Of a stretch of DNA of 64,000 nt, positions 1 to 8,216 are shown piece by piece (within the stretch, counting starts at the first letter, position 1; the number at the start of each line of letters is the position of its first letter). The position numbers and the translations under genes are program-made. The stretch covers positions 248,001 to 312,000 of the forward strand of contig CBDCRK010000036.1 of the NCBI GenBank assembly GCA_965220955.1, in the 5' to 3' direction. The notes beneath the pieces were generated by a model. The model worked only from the letters and a program-made list of their open reading frames with translations, was not told where the DNA came from and did not search any database. Source of the DNA: CBDCRK01 sp965220955 (GTDB taxonomy: Bacteria > Desulfobacterota > Binatia > Bin18 > CBDCRK01).

Positions 1-2
1 AG

Positions 3-335
3 GAAATACTACGGAGACCTGTGAGGCAGAGTACCCCTATGCAAAAGCATATTCGCTCCAGAGTGCTTGCGGTCGGCCGCCCCCTGCGTGTCGAGCTCCA
101 GCTTGACGGCGAGTGGCTCGAGGCTGAGCGGCAGCACAAAGTGGCTCCCGCCTATCTGCCCGGCTTGGCCAATCTGAGCCTGACGGATGTCCCAGTCCCG
201 GATTTGCCCAACGACAACGCGGATCTGACCCCAATTCAACCTCGCAAATACCCGCTCGATCTGTACCGGCGGGCATTGGGCCAAGCGGCCAGGAAAAAAA
301 GCTCGGGGGCGGTCAAAGTCTCGTTTGTGCCGTAA
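3..335 (+). CDS. C-terminal end of an unidentified protein (partial)
   Basis: The frame is open from the first bases of the window and ends at the TAA at 333-335, so this is the last 110 residues of a gene that starts outside. The sequence is hydrophilic, with a Pro/Asp-rich middle and a basic end (Arg-Lys-Lys-Ser). I do not recognise the family. The position directly outside a CRISPR locus and the basic tail would suit a transposase or integrase C-terminus, but no catalytic motif is visible. Its end lies about 8 bp from the T-tract of the convergent tracrRNA terminator. Confidence 0.4.
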   Translation, partial: EILRRPVRQSTPMQKHIRSRVLAVGRPLRVELQLDGEWLEAERQHKVAPAYLPGLANLSLTDVPVPDLPNDNADLTPIQPRKYPLDLYRRALGQAARKKSSGAVKVSFVP

Positions 336-342
336 ATAGCGC

Positions 343-380
343 AAAAAGACGAGAGGGGGGGCCGTAGCCCCTCCCTCCGA
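343..380 (-). terminator. Rho-independent terminator of the tracrRNA
   Basis: On the minus strand a GGGAGGGGC / GCCCCCCC-type stem with a short loop (about 352-375) is followed by a run of U residues (plus-strand AAAAA at 343-347). It closes the tracrRNA and sits at the end of the convergent gene on the left. Confidence 0.7.
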
Positions 381-475
381 GTGGTGCAAGTCCTTGCTTG
401 TTAATCCTGCCTTACAGCTTGCTGATAATTCAGCAAAGACCCACCCATCCTTGTGTGATACAGTACCTAGCACCA
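343..475 (-). ncRNA. tracrRNA (type II-C-like)
   Basis: The minus strand at 438-467 carries an anti-repeat. On the plus strand its core ATCCTTGTGTGATA is identical to the reverse complement of the array repeat, and a CCCACC block also matches, with mismatches between and at the ends. Reading leftward, the transcript then has a perfect 6-bp hairpin with a 6-nt loop (419-436), a small GCAA/TTGC hairpin (386-397) and a GC-rich hairpin followed by a U-run (343-380). Anti-repeat, two stem-loops and a terminator is the standard tracrRNA plan. It implies that guide crRNAs are made from the minus strand. The 5' end is not defined; no strong promoter was recognised at 470-520. Confidence 0.8.
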
Positions 476-532
476 ACATGGACAAACCACAACCGCTTGC
501 CGAACCCATAGCGGTAACGCCGGGAGCGTAAG

Positions 533-2350
533 GTGAAATATCGAATCGGATTGGATGTCGGCGCGAATTCTTTGGGTTGGAGTGTCGCAGAGCTTGATGA
601 GACCGGCATAACGCCAGTCAGGCTAGTGGATGCCGGCGCTCGCATTTTTAGCGACGGACGAAATGTAAAATCGAAGGCGACGCTGAAAGCCGACCGCAGG
701 GCCGCTCGGTCGGCGCGACGGCGGCGCGACCGCTACAAACAACGGCGCGCCTTCCTGTTGGCTGAATTGACCGAACTGGGCTTGTTTCCCGAAGACCGGG
801 ACAAAGCAAAACGCGCTTCTTTGCAGAAGAAGGACCCGCTGCAATTACGCTCCGAAGCGCTGGAACAGGAACTTCTTCCCTATCAGATCGGTCGAGCATT
901 GTTTCACCTGAATCAGCGTCGCGGTTTCAAGAGTAACCGCAAAGACGCCGAATCACGAGACGGCGTGGTGAAACGATCAACGGAAGAGTTGCAGCGAAAG
1001 TTAGAGGAAGCCGGGGCCCCGACCTTGGGCGCTTTTCTGTGGCGGCGGCGCAAAGATCGCCTGCCCACGAGGGCGAGAAGGCATGGCAAGAAAAAAACCG
1101 ATCTGTACGAGTTCTACCCCACTCGTGACCTGCTTGAAAAAGAATTTGACAAGATCTGGAGCGCTCAGAAAGAGTACCATCCCGACCTGTTAACGGAGGC
1201 TTCACGCGAGCGCATCCACAAGGTTATTTTTACTCAGCGTCCGCTCAAGCCTGCCGTACTCGGCAAGTGCAGTTACATGCCGGATAAGGATCGAACCTAT
1301 AAGGCGATGCCCAGCTTTCAACGCTACCGAGTCTATCAGGAAGTCAACAACCTGGAGTGGGCAACCAGCACGGGGAGACAGCGATTGATCGATTGTCCAG
1401 AAGCGCGAGATCGGATCGTAGAAATGCTGGAGCGGCCAACCACGCAAAAAGGCAATGTGACTTTCGGCAATATGAAGAAAGCGCTGATAAAAATGGGCAT
1501 TGCCGAGGGTGATTTCCAGTTCAATCTTGAAACCGAGAAGCGCAAGAGCCTGGACGGCAATCTGACTTCCAATCTGATGCAGCGGGCAGGCTTGGTTGAG
1601 TTGGACTGGCATAACTGGCCGCTGGTCGGCTATGGCCGTCAGTTTCAAGTCATGCAAGCCCAGCTTGCCCTATCGGAGCCACGGCGTAAGCGAGCTTGGC
1701 AAAAGATCGTGCGTGCGAAGATACGCAATCAGGCAGAAGTACTGTCTCACTTTGGTTGCAATAATAAAGTGCGGTGTTGCCTCTTCTCCGGAAAGCGAAT
1801 CGGTATTGCCGATTTGTTCCTCCGTTTGGCAACCCAGGTAAAATCGGGCGATACAAGTAATACCGAAGCCCAAGCCGCCCGCATGTATTGGCAGAGCATG
1901 TTCGGGGATGATTTCCGCCGTGACCGGAGCAGGCCGGGCATCAACGCCGCGCTCAATTACATCTATACCGTCCTGCGGGCCTGTGTTGCCCGCGGGCTGA
2001 GCGCGGCCGGTTTGCACCCCAGCTTCAGCGTCCATCATAAGAACCCGCAAAACCCGTTCAATCTGGCGGACGACTTCATTGAGCCGTTTCGCCCGCTTGC
2101 GGATAAGCGGGTTCGAGACCTAACAATAGAAAAACTGGATCAGATAACACCAGAAATAAAAGCGGAGCTTACCGCTATCACCAATGCGCCAACGACATTG
2201 GGAAAAGAAACCTCGCCGTTGTCGCTCGCCTGCGTCAAAGCCGCACGCAGTTTCGCCGATTACTGCGCGGGCGAAACAAATGATTTCTTGTTGCCCGACC
2301 TGTCCGGCCATGAGGAGCCTCAGACAGATGAAGCGGCGCAGTCACCTTAG
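533..2350 (+). CDS. Cas9(N-terminal half)-Cas1(catalytic domain) in-frame chimera
   Basis: 605 codons with no stop; GTG start with GGGAG six bases upstream. Residues 1 to about 362 are Cas9: RuvC-I with Asp8 in an IGLDVG motif, the Arg-rich bridge helix (about 48-79), the LNQRRGFKSNR segment, and a REC-type region. At about residues 360-368 (nt 1610-1635) the sequence switches to Cas1. Residues 369-600 follow the type II Cas1 catalytic domain, with Glu445 in NTEAQAARMYW, His501/His502 in HHKN, and Asp513/Asp514/Glu517 in LADDFIEPFRP. Missing are Cas9 RuvC-II, HNH, RuvC-III and the PAM-interacting domain (roughly 650-700 residues) and about the first 75-80 residues of Cas1. It overlaps cas2 by 23 bp, as an intact cas1 might. 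It is either a real fusion with an altered role, a deletion relic, or an assembly join. RNA-guided cleavage by this protein is not expected. Confidence 0.85.
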   Translation: MKYRIGLDVGANSLGWSVAELDETGITPVRLVDAGARIFSDGRNVKSKATLKADRRAARSARRRRDRYKQRRAFLLAELTELGLFPEDRDKAKRASLQKKDPLQLRSEALEQELLPYQIGRALFHLNQRRGFKSNRKDAESRDGVVKRSTEELQRKLEEAGAPTLGAFLWRRRKDRLPTRARRHGKKKTDLYEFYPTRDLLEKEFDKIWSAQKEYHPDLLTEASRERIHKVIFTQRPLKPAVLGKCSYMPDKDRTYKAMPSFQRYRVYQEVNNLEWATSTGRQRLIDCPEARDRIVEMLERPTTQKGNVTFGNMKKALIKMGIAEGDFQFNLETEKRKSLDGNLTSNLMQRAGLVELDWHNWPLVGYGRQFQVMQAQLALSEPRRKRAWQKIVRAKIRNQAEVLSHFGCNNKVRCCLFSGKRIGIADLFLRLATQVKSGDTSNTEAQAARMYWQSMFGDDFRRDRSRPGINAALNYIYTVLRACVARGLSAAGLHPSFSVHHKNPQNPFNLADDFIEPFRPLADKRVRDLTIEKLDQITPEIKAELTAITNAPTTLGKETSPLSLACVKAARSFADYCAGETNDFLLPDLSGHEEPQTDEAAQSP

Positions 2351-2669
2351 CCCGTATCGCATCATGTGGCTGTTTGTCATGTTTGATCTGCCGGTTGAGA
2401 CGGATGAACAAAAAAGACGGGCGACGAAATTTCGCAAAGACCTCTTGGACTTGGGATTCGAAATGTCACAGTTTTCGGTTTATCTGAAGTACTGTGCATC
2501 GGGTGACAAAGCCGAATCTATCAGTAAGCAGGTTCAGGGCAAGGTTCCTCCGGAGGGAAAGGTGGATATCCTCACCATTACGGACAAACAATTCTCGAAC
2601 ATACGCCGCTTTTATGGCGGAGGAAAGATAAAAAATGCGGAGAAGCCGGTCCAATTGCGTCTATTTTGA
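2328..2669 (+). CDS. cas2: CRISPR-associated endonuclease Cas2
   Basis: 113 residues from ATG 2328 (MKRRSHLS...); an internal Met at 2364 is an alternative start. The core VMFDLPVET with the conserved Asp, the ferredoxin-like beta-alpha-beta pattern and the C-terminal beta strand with VQLRLF are typical Cas2. Cas2 dimers bridge two Cas1 dimers in the spacer integrase. The gene overlaps the end of the Cas9-Cas1 chimera by 23 bp in another frame, so it is probably translationally coupled to it. No csn2 or cas4 follows, which fits subtype II-C. It is full length, so the damage in this locus is confined to the preceding gene. Confidence 0.92.
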   Translation: MKRRSHLSPYRIMWLFVMFDLPVETDEQKRRATKFRKDLLDLGFEMSQFSVYLKYCASGDKAESISKQVQGKVPPEGKVDILTITDKQFSNIRRFYGGGKIKNAEKPVQLRLF

Positions 2670-2673
2670 CTCA

Positions 2674-2700
2674 GTTTCCCTCCACAACACAGAGGGAAAC
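2674..2700. terminator. Hairpin between cas2 and the CRISPR array
   Basis: A perfect 9-bp inverted repeat (GTTTCCCTC ... GAGGGAAAC) with a 9-nt loop lies 5 bp after the cas2 stop. No long U-run follows on either strand, so it may be a weak terminator, an RNA-stabilising hairpin, or a boundary element between the cas operon and the array. Confidence 0.5.
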
Positions 2701-2731
2701 CTCATCAAAATCAACACCCTAGGGCGGCTTT

Positions 2732-3197
2732 GTTCTATCACACAAGGATAAGGAGGGCTAGGACAACTGGGATTGTGGCTGATATAAACTTGGCCACACC
2801 GTTCTATCACACAAGGATAAGGTGGGCTAGGACAACTGTATTGCATCCGTGCGCTCCATCCATTGGGTTCTATCACACAAGGATAAGGTGGGCTAGGACA
2901 ACGTCAGCTAGTGAGCTGGGTGATCTGAGATGGGTTCTATCACACAAGGATAAGGTGGGCTAGGACAACAACGTCAGCGGTGAGTTCTATCACACAAGGA
3001 TAAGGAGGGCTAGGACAATCTGAGATGGGTTCTATCACACAAGGATAAGGTGGGCTAGGACAAACATATTCCTGGCGCCCCTGTACTGGTCGTCAGTTCT
3101 ATCACACAAGGATAAGGTGGGCTAGGACAACGACAGCATTGAGGTTAAGGGCCGGGGTGGAGTTCTATCACACAAGGATAAGGAGGGCTAGGACAAC
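2732..3197 (-). CRISPR. CRISPR array, 8 repeats of 36 bp, type II
   Basis: Plus-strand repeats begin GTTCTATCACACAAGG and end GGGCTAGGACAAC, starting at 2732, 2801, 2867, 2934, 2984, 3029, 3096 and 3162. Two repeat variants occur: AGGAGGG (repeats 1, 5, 8) and AGGTGGG (2, 3, 4, 6, 7). Repeats 5 and 6 also differ in the last base. Spacers are 33, 30, 31, 14, 10, 31 and 30 nt. The tracrRNA orientation implies crRNAs read from the minus strand, where the repeat begins GTTGTCC, as in many II-C systems. The two short spacers (4 and 5) flank repeat 5 and match parts of spacer 3. No spacer target was identified by eye in this window. Confidence 0.97.
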
Positions 3198-3271
3198 CTC
3201 TTGCTCTCTTGCTCCGGTTCTTGTAGAGGAGTAACTCTTATTACAAATTACGATACATGAACAGAGAGTAA

Positions 3272-6007
3272 ATGATGTCTATATCCAATATTGAAACGAC
3301 TTTCCACAATATGACAGACACAGAGCAGCAACATCTGGCTGCGGTTCTTGGTGAACTGCAGCCCGTCTGGCAAGAAATTCTCCTCAAGGCTCTGAAGCAG
3401 GTTGATGAGCAAACCGTTCGGGATTGGCTGCAAACAGAGAAATTGCAAGAATGGGCGCAACAAGGGCGCCATATTCTGACAAGCAGGGGGAAACGAAAAG
3501 CTCAACGGGCCTCTGCCTTTTTCACCGCAACCCCAATCATCCTTCCTGTCCTGACTCGCAGGGAGCTTGAAGAATGGGTCCATCTGGGGATTGATCTCGA
3601 AAGCCCAGACCATCCTGAGATCTTCTCGTTTCTGCCAGATGGCTTGGGTGCACTGGAGGAGTCAGAACGGCTCAGTTGCTACCGTCTGACACGAGCAGCA
3701 TCTTATCATTCTCCATCAACAGCCCTAGCCTTGTACCGCTCTCTACCACGGGCCTGTCAAAGGGTGCCGGCTGGGTTACGCGAACTTTTATTGCGCTGTG
3801 TGCAGGCAGCTGTCACCTTTGATCCTACGCCCCTGCCGGTTGCAGTATCTCTATTCAGCGCAACGCTACACAATTTACCGCCTGAAAGTTGTGTCTCCCT
3901 GTTGGAGCGGATCGCTCAACTTGCCCAGTTTTTTCCTGCTGGAGTCGCCCGGCTCTTTCGCGCCTTAGGGCGTGCTTACGATGAGGTCGGAGAAGCAGGA
4001 GTCCTGGCATGGATTGCGGCTGGTGAAGACATTGCGCGCCGAAACCCACAGGCTGGAGAGGCATTTTTTGCCCTCGAATCGCGCACCAGCCTCTTGACAC
4101 TGCGTGGAGCCTCGTCTTCTGTTATGCTTAGTGATGTACACGGGATACTGCTTAAATATCTCCATATGTTGAGCGGCATTGCCCTCACTCTTACCGAAAC
4201 GGAGCATGTATCTTTTCCCCCGCCACTTGCGGCTGGGCTGGAAGACGCGCTCCCTCTGCCCATCTGGGTAGAGGTATTTCCGACATACGAGGAAAACTTT
4301 CGTCTCTACCGGGTGATGGCTGCCCATCAGGCAGGCCGGGTCGAATTCGGCACCTATGACATCTCCTTGCCAGAACTCTGGCCATCATTCCCGCCTTTTG
4401 TCCACAAGCTTGCCGGACCTAATGCTACGCCGCCGGAAGATCTCTCTTCCTTCTTTCACCTCTTTCCCCAGCCTGCTCAGATCGATGCCCTATTTCTGTT
4501 CCTGGAAGGCAAGCGGGTTGCTAGCCTGCTAGCCTCAACCTACCGAGGACTTCAGGAAGATTTGAGCTGGGCAGAATCGCTGACGCACCTGTTTCCGGCC
4601 GCGCTTTCTCTGGTACTCCATCGTCTGCCCGCCTCTCTGTTACCAGAGCTAGGGGAAGATACAACCGCAGCAGGCTCACTGCTGCTGGCAACCGAACTGT
4701 ATGGGAGCTTTCTCTATGAGGAGTCGAGTTCCTCCTCTCCATCGCAGCCCGCTGCTCAACCAAAGCCAACAAGAGAGCTTGTAGAAGACGAGGCGGCAAT
4801 GTTTATACCTATGGAAGGAGAAGAGGAGGAAGACGAACCACGAAGCGTGTCACTCTCGGCAGAAGAGCAGGATGTACTTAAGAAGATTATTGCTCGGCTG
4901 CGTAAGCATCAGCGGGGCAAGAAAAAGCCGGAACGCAAGCGGGAAAAAACGAGGGTGATCGATCTGTTCACCAACTCAGAGGATATGGAAGAAGAGGAAG
5001 AACTGCAAACCACCGAAAAGAAAACAACGAATCGCCGGGTGCTCACTGAGGCAGGGGTGCGCTATGTCTACGACGAATGGGATTACCTGATTGAAGACTA
5101 CCGCGCGCAGTGGTGCCACCTCAGAGAGATGCCGCTTTCTGGGGATGAAGGGGCCTTCTTTTCCAGCACCCTGGCGGCTTATTCCGACCTCATGCCAGAC
5201 ATTAAACGGGAGTTTCGGCGCTTGCGCCCACGGATGTATCGCCTAGTGAAGGGATTGGAACATGGGGAAGACATTGACTTAGACGCAGTAGTGACCGCTC
5301 GCGTTGACCGGCGCACCGGCAATACCCCCTCCACCAAGCTGTATGCCGCCCGACAGCCGGTGGAGCGCGATGTATCCGTCCTGTTCTTGCTGGATTTGAG
5401 CGCATCTACGGATACCCGGCTGCCCGTTAATCCATCAGACGAGACACCGGCAAATGATCAAGGAGTCCTACGTGTTATTGATATCCTAAAAGAGACGGTA
5501 GTTCTGTTGTCCGTTGCTCTGGAGGAGATTGGGGATACCTATGCGATCTACGGCTTTTCTAGCGCCGGGCGACGGAACGTGGAGTTATACCCAGTCAAGA
5601 CTTTTGTCGAATCTCTCTCTGTTGATGTTAGGGGTCGCATTAGCGCCCTGGCGCCCAGACGCAGCACCCGGATGGGCACCGCGGTGCGCCATGCGACTCG
5701 CAAGCTGAAAGACCTTTCCAGCCGTGCCAAGCTGCTTGTGATGTTAAGTGATGGTTACCCGGAGGATGCGGACTATGGGCAGGCTCAACACACGCCAACC
5801 TATGGGATACGAGATACCATGATGGCGCTACGCGAAGCGGAAAAGAACGGTATCCTGTCTTTCTGTTTAACGGTAGACAAGAGCGGGCATGATTATCTGC
5901 GCGAGATGTGCCATCCCTCACGTTATATGATCATTGAGGACATTACGTCCTTGCCCGTAGAACTGCCTAAGATTTACCAGCGGCACATTCGTTCACAGCA
6001 GCTCTAG
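3272..6007 (+). CDS. NorD/CbbO-like von Willebrand factor A protein
   Basis: 911 residues starting at ATG-ATG. A mostly helical N-terminal region contains the ILTSRGKRKAQRASAFF and LEEWVHLGIDL segments seen in NorD/CbbO relatives. A very acidic linker (about residues 500-560) follows, and a VWA domain occupies about 700-905. The MIDAS motif is Asp708-x-Ser710-x-Ser712, with downstream GTAVRHA and LSDGYPED elements. Family members work with MoxR-type AAA+ ATPases (NorQ/CbbQ) to insert metals or activate enzymes such as nitric oxide reductase or Rubisco. No MoxR gene is in the window; the CRISPR locus lies directly upstream. The protein is probably cytoplasmic, as no signal peptide is seen. The actual client is unknown. 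Confidence 0.8.
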   Translation: MMSISNIETTFHNMTDTEQQHLAAVLGELQPVWQEILLKALKQVDEQTVRDWLQTEKLQEWAQQGRHILTSRGKRKAQRASAFFTATPIILPVLTRRELEEWVHLGIDLESPDHPEIFSFLPDGLGALEESERLSCYRLTRAASYHSPSTALALYRSLPRACQRVPAGLRELLLRCVQAAVTFDPTPLPVAVSLFSATLHNLPPESCVSLLERIAQLAQFFPAGVARLFRALGRAYDEVGEAGVLAWIAAGEDIARRNPQAGEAFFALESRTSLLTLRGASSSVMLSDVHGILLKYLHMLSGIALTLTETEHVSFPPPLAAGLEDALPLPIWVEVFPTYEENFRLYRVMAAHQAGRVEFGTYDISLPELWPSFPPFVHKLAGPNATPPEDLSSFFHLFPQPAQIDALFLFLEGKRVASLLASTYRGLQEDLSWAESLTHLFPAALSLVLHRLPASLLPELGEDTTAAGSLLLATELYGSFLYEESSSSSPSQPAAQPKPTRELVEDEAAMFIPMEGEEEEDEPRSVSLSAEEQDVLKKIIARLRKHQRGKKKPERKREKTRVIDLFTNSEDMEEEEELQTTEKKTTNRRVLTEAGVRYVYDEWDYLIEDYRAQWCHLREMPLSGDEGAFFSSTLAAYSDLMPDIKREFRRLRPRMYRLVKGLEHGEDIDLDAVVTARVDRRTGNTPSTKLYAARQPVERDVSVLFLLDLSASTDTRLPVNPSDETPANDQGVLRVIDILKETVVLLSVALEEIGDTYAIYGFSSAGRRNVELYPVKTFVESLSVDVRGRISALAPRRSTRMGTAVRHATRKLKDLSSRAKLLVMLSDGYPEDADYGQAQHTPTYGIRDTMMALREAEKNGILSFCLTVDKSGHDYLREMCHPSRYMIIEDITSLPVELPKIYQRHIRSQQL

Positions 6008-6090
6008 AATGAGGGGGACACTATCTTAAACCCATTCTAGGCGACAGAAAGATTGTACCTTTTCGAACTCTGGATCGCCTGTGACTATAG

Positions 6091-6381
6091 TCGCTCTTTT
6101 TCTCAAACCGGTATAACCAAGAATTCGCCCCGTCAAGGTCAAGAATTGGCTTATACACGCTATCAGGATGCCCTTGGTCAAGGCTGGGACACTCCCCTTT
6201 CCTCCGTCTGTATCCGAGGGCAATCAGCCTTCAGTGGGCAGGGTTGACCGTCAACCTTAATGTCCATACAACGTCCCTCAAATTTGCCCAAATTTGCCTT
6301 GTTGATGAGGAAGGCTATCCCACGCGCCAAGCCTTGGACCGGGTTATTGCCTTTTTTCGAGACACCTTGATTGAGCAATAA
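6091..6381 (+). pseudogene. Possible gene remnant without a start
   Basis: The 392-bp gap between the VWA gene and the hydrolase contains a 97-codon open frame ending at TAA 6379-6381. It has no plausible start; stops lie just upstream at 6082-6090. Its last 45 residues look protein-like (AFFRDTLIEQ end, EEGYPTRQAL helix) while the earlier part is low quality. It is probably the 3' end of a decayed gene. I do not recognise the family. Confidence 0.3.
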
Positions 6382-6399
6382 GGGAGGGAGAAGAACAGC

Positions 6400-7167
6400 A
6401 TGCCTTTTGTCGAAACCAACGGTATCAATATGTATTACGAAGTGCACGGGCAGGGACCCGCAGTGGTCTTCGCCCATCCAGGGGGTGGCAGTCACCTGAG
6501 TTGGTGGCAGCAAGTTCCGGTATTTGCCCAGTCGTTTAGCTGCATTAACTTTGATCACCGTGGGCACGGTCTGACCCGGGACTTTCCCGGTGATCCGGGA
6601 GCAAGGGCCTACCCCCAAGATCTCAAGGAGCTGCTGGATCACTTGGGCATTCAGAAAGCTGCCCTCATCGGGCAGTCAATGGGAGGCTGGACGTCGATTG
6701 GGTTTGCCTCGACGCATCCCGAGCGGGTGAGTGCGCTTGTCTTGGGTGATTCCACTGGCGGAGTGAAAACCCCGGCAATCAACCAGCACATGGACTCGAT
6801 GCGCAACGTAAGCCCACGACAGATTTGGGCCGGGGCCTACACAGCGCAATTTGCCGAACAAAAGCCAGCCCATCGGTTTCTGTACCATGAGATTACGGCT
6901 TTCAATGTTCCTAAGCCCATCAATCTTGGGGCACAATTTGAAGTGGAGTATCAGGTTGAGCCCATCGTTGCCCACAAGATTCCAGCCCTGTTCATCGTTG
7001 GTGAGGACGACGTCCTGATGCCACCGTCGCTCATCGAGGAGGTCGCGCGTCTCCTGCCTGGATCACGTGTGGTGAAGATTCCAGGTGCGGCGCATTCCGG
7101 GTACTTCGAGAAACCGGACGAGTTTAACCGGATTGTATTGGAGTTTTTGCGAGAATATATCTTCTAA
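6400..7167 (+). CDS. Alpha/beta-fold hydrolase
   Basis: 255 residues, ATG with GGGAGGGAG upstream. The fold signature is complete: an oxyanion-region HPGGG motif, DHRGHG, the nucleophile elbow GQSMGG with Ser93, an acid at Asp203/Asp204 in GEDDV, and catalytic His232 in GAAHSGYFEKP. Length matches small esterases, meta-cleavage C-C hydrolases and haloperoxidase-like hydrolases. It faces away from the neighbouring extradiol-dioxygenase cluster but could hydrolyse a ring-cleavage product from it; this is inference. The substrate cannot be read from sequence. Confidence 0.88.
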   Translation: MPFVETNGINMYYEVHGQGPAVVFAHPGGGSHLSWWQQVPVFAQSFSCINFDHRGHGLTRDFPGDPGARAYPQDLKELLDHLGIQKAALIGQSMGGWTSIGFASTHPERVSALVLGDSTGGVKTPAINQHMDSMRNVSPRQIWAGAYTAQFAEQKPAHRFLYHEITAFNVPKPINLGAQFEVEYQVEPIVAHKIPALFIVGEDDVLMPPSLIEEVARLLPGSRVVKIPGAAHSGYFEKPDEFNRIVLEFLREYIF

Positions 7168-7200
7168 AGGAAAACTTCCCGCGATCCTTCTGACACTACG

Positions 7201-8142
7201 TTAGCGCGTGTAGTGCAGTTTCAGCCCTGGCCTGGGCCAGTCCATGGCCACCAGCTTGCCCGTGAGGCTCAGCGTGATATAGGCTGTTTTTAGCTCCGGC
7301 CCCCCAAAGCAAATATTGGTGGTCAGCGGATCTTGTGTGGGGATATGTTCAACCGATGAGCCATCGGGCGAGATGACTGTAATGCCGCCATTGATCAGTG
7401 TTGCCACACACACATTCCCGGCACCATCTACCCCGAGTGAATCGAGCAGTTGGTAGCCGGGCAGTCCAGCCAAGAGCTGGCCTCCCCCCGGTCCGGCCAG
7501 CAGGGCTCCGCCTTCCCCGGCCTCACGGACGAGTTCGCCTGGACTGGGAATCGGCCACTGCCAGACCCGGCCTTCAAAGGTCTGGGCCACATACAGATGG
7601 GTATCACCAGGAGCCAGCCCAATGCCATTCGGGCCATCGATGGGAAACACCATCTCTTTGATTAGGGAGCCATCAGTCTTGGCGTAATACACAGCCGTGC
7701 GATCCCGCTGGCGCTCCCCGAATTTGCCGGCGTCGGTGAACCAGAACCCACCCGTGGCGTCAAAAACGAGATCATTTGGGCCCCGCAAGGGATGCCCATT
7801 ACACTCTGTGTAGAGGGTCTCGACCTTGCCGGTTGCCAGGTCAACGCGCTGAATGCTACCACTGGTGTATCCGTCTGGCAGCTCACCCGACGGCAGGGTC
7901 GTCCCGTCTACTTCTACCCATTTGAGCCCGCCATTATTACAGAGGTAGACCATCCCATCCGGGCCAATCGCCGCGCCGTTCGGCCCGCCGCCCGTTTCGG
8001 CCACGACTTCCTTGGTGCCATCGGGTTTGATGCGTGTGAGCGTCCCCCGCTGGATCTCAACGACCAACACACTGCCATCGTTCATGGCTACTGGGCCTTC
8101 CGGAAATTGGAGGCCTGAGGTGATTTCCCGCATCTCTGGCAT
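7201..8142 (-). CDS. SMP-30/gluconolactonase-family protein
   Basis: 313 residues counted from the ATG at 8142 (MPEMREI), which has AAAGGAGAAGG just upstream; the frame stays open 75 bp further but without a better site. The six-bladed beta-propeller pattern is visible: FPEGPV, GGGPNGAAIGPDG, GPNDLVFDATGGFWFTD, DGPNGIGL and a late DSLGVDG. The acidic and Asn residues of these loops bind the divalent metal in this family. Members hydrolyse lactones. It is the last gene of a leftward catabolic cluster, so a lactone formed after ring cleavage is a reasonable substrate guess. Confidence 0.87.
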   Translation of the reverse strand: MPEMREITSGLQFPEGPVAMNDGSVLVVEIQRGTLTRIKPDGTKEVVAETGGGPNGAAIGPDGMVYLCNNGGLKWVEVDGTTLPSGELPDGYTSGSIQRVDLATGKVETLYTECNGHPLRGPNDLVFDATGGFWFTDAGKFGERQRDRTAVYYAKTDGSLIKEMVFPIDGPNGIGLAPGDTHLYVAQTFEGRVWQWPIPSPGELVREAGEGGALLAGPGGGQLLAGLPGYQLLDSLGVDGAGNVCVATLINGGITVISPDGSSVEHIPTQDPLTTNICFGGPELKTAYITLSLTGKLVAMDWPRPGLKLHYTR

Positions 8143-8216
8143 TGTCCTTCTCCTTTTTGCTTTGCTGCTGTTGGTCTTTCCCCACTCAGCCTTATCAGCA
8201 GAAAATTGACCGCTCA

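Noticed and set aside
9..509. Minus-strand open frame of 166 codons across the tracrRNA region
   Set aside because: It is antisense to the partial gene on the left and runs through the tracrRNA stem-loops and terminator; no RBS or protein-like pattern.
1202..1657. Minus-strand open frame opposite the Cas9-Cas1 chimera
   Set aside because: Shadow of the chimera; the plus strand carries conserved family motifs throughout.
3272..6007. VWA protein as part of the CRISPR system
   Set aside because: Its sequence matches NorD/CbbO-type activators, it has its own start region, and nothing links it to CRISPR function except position.
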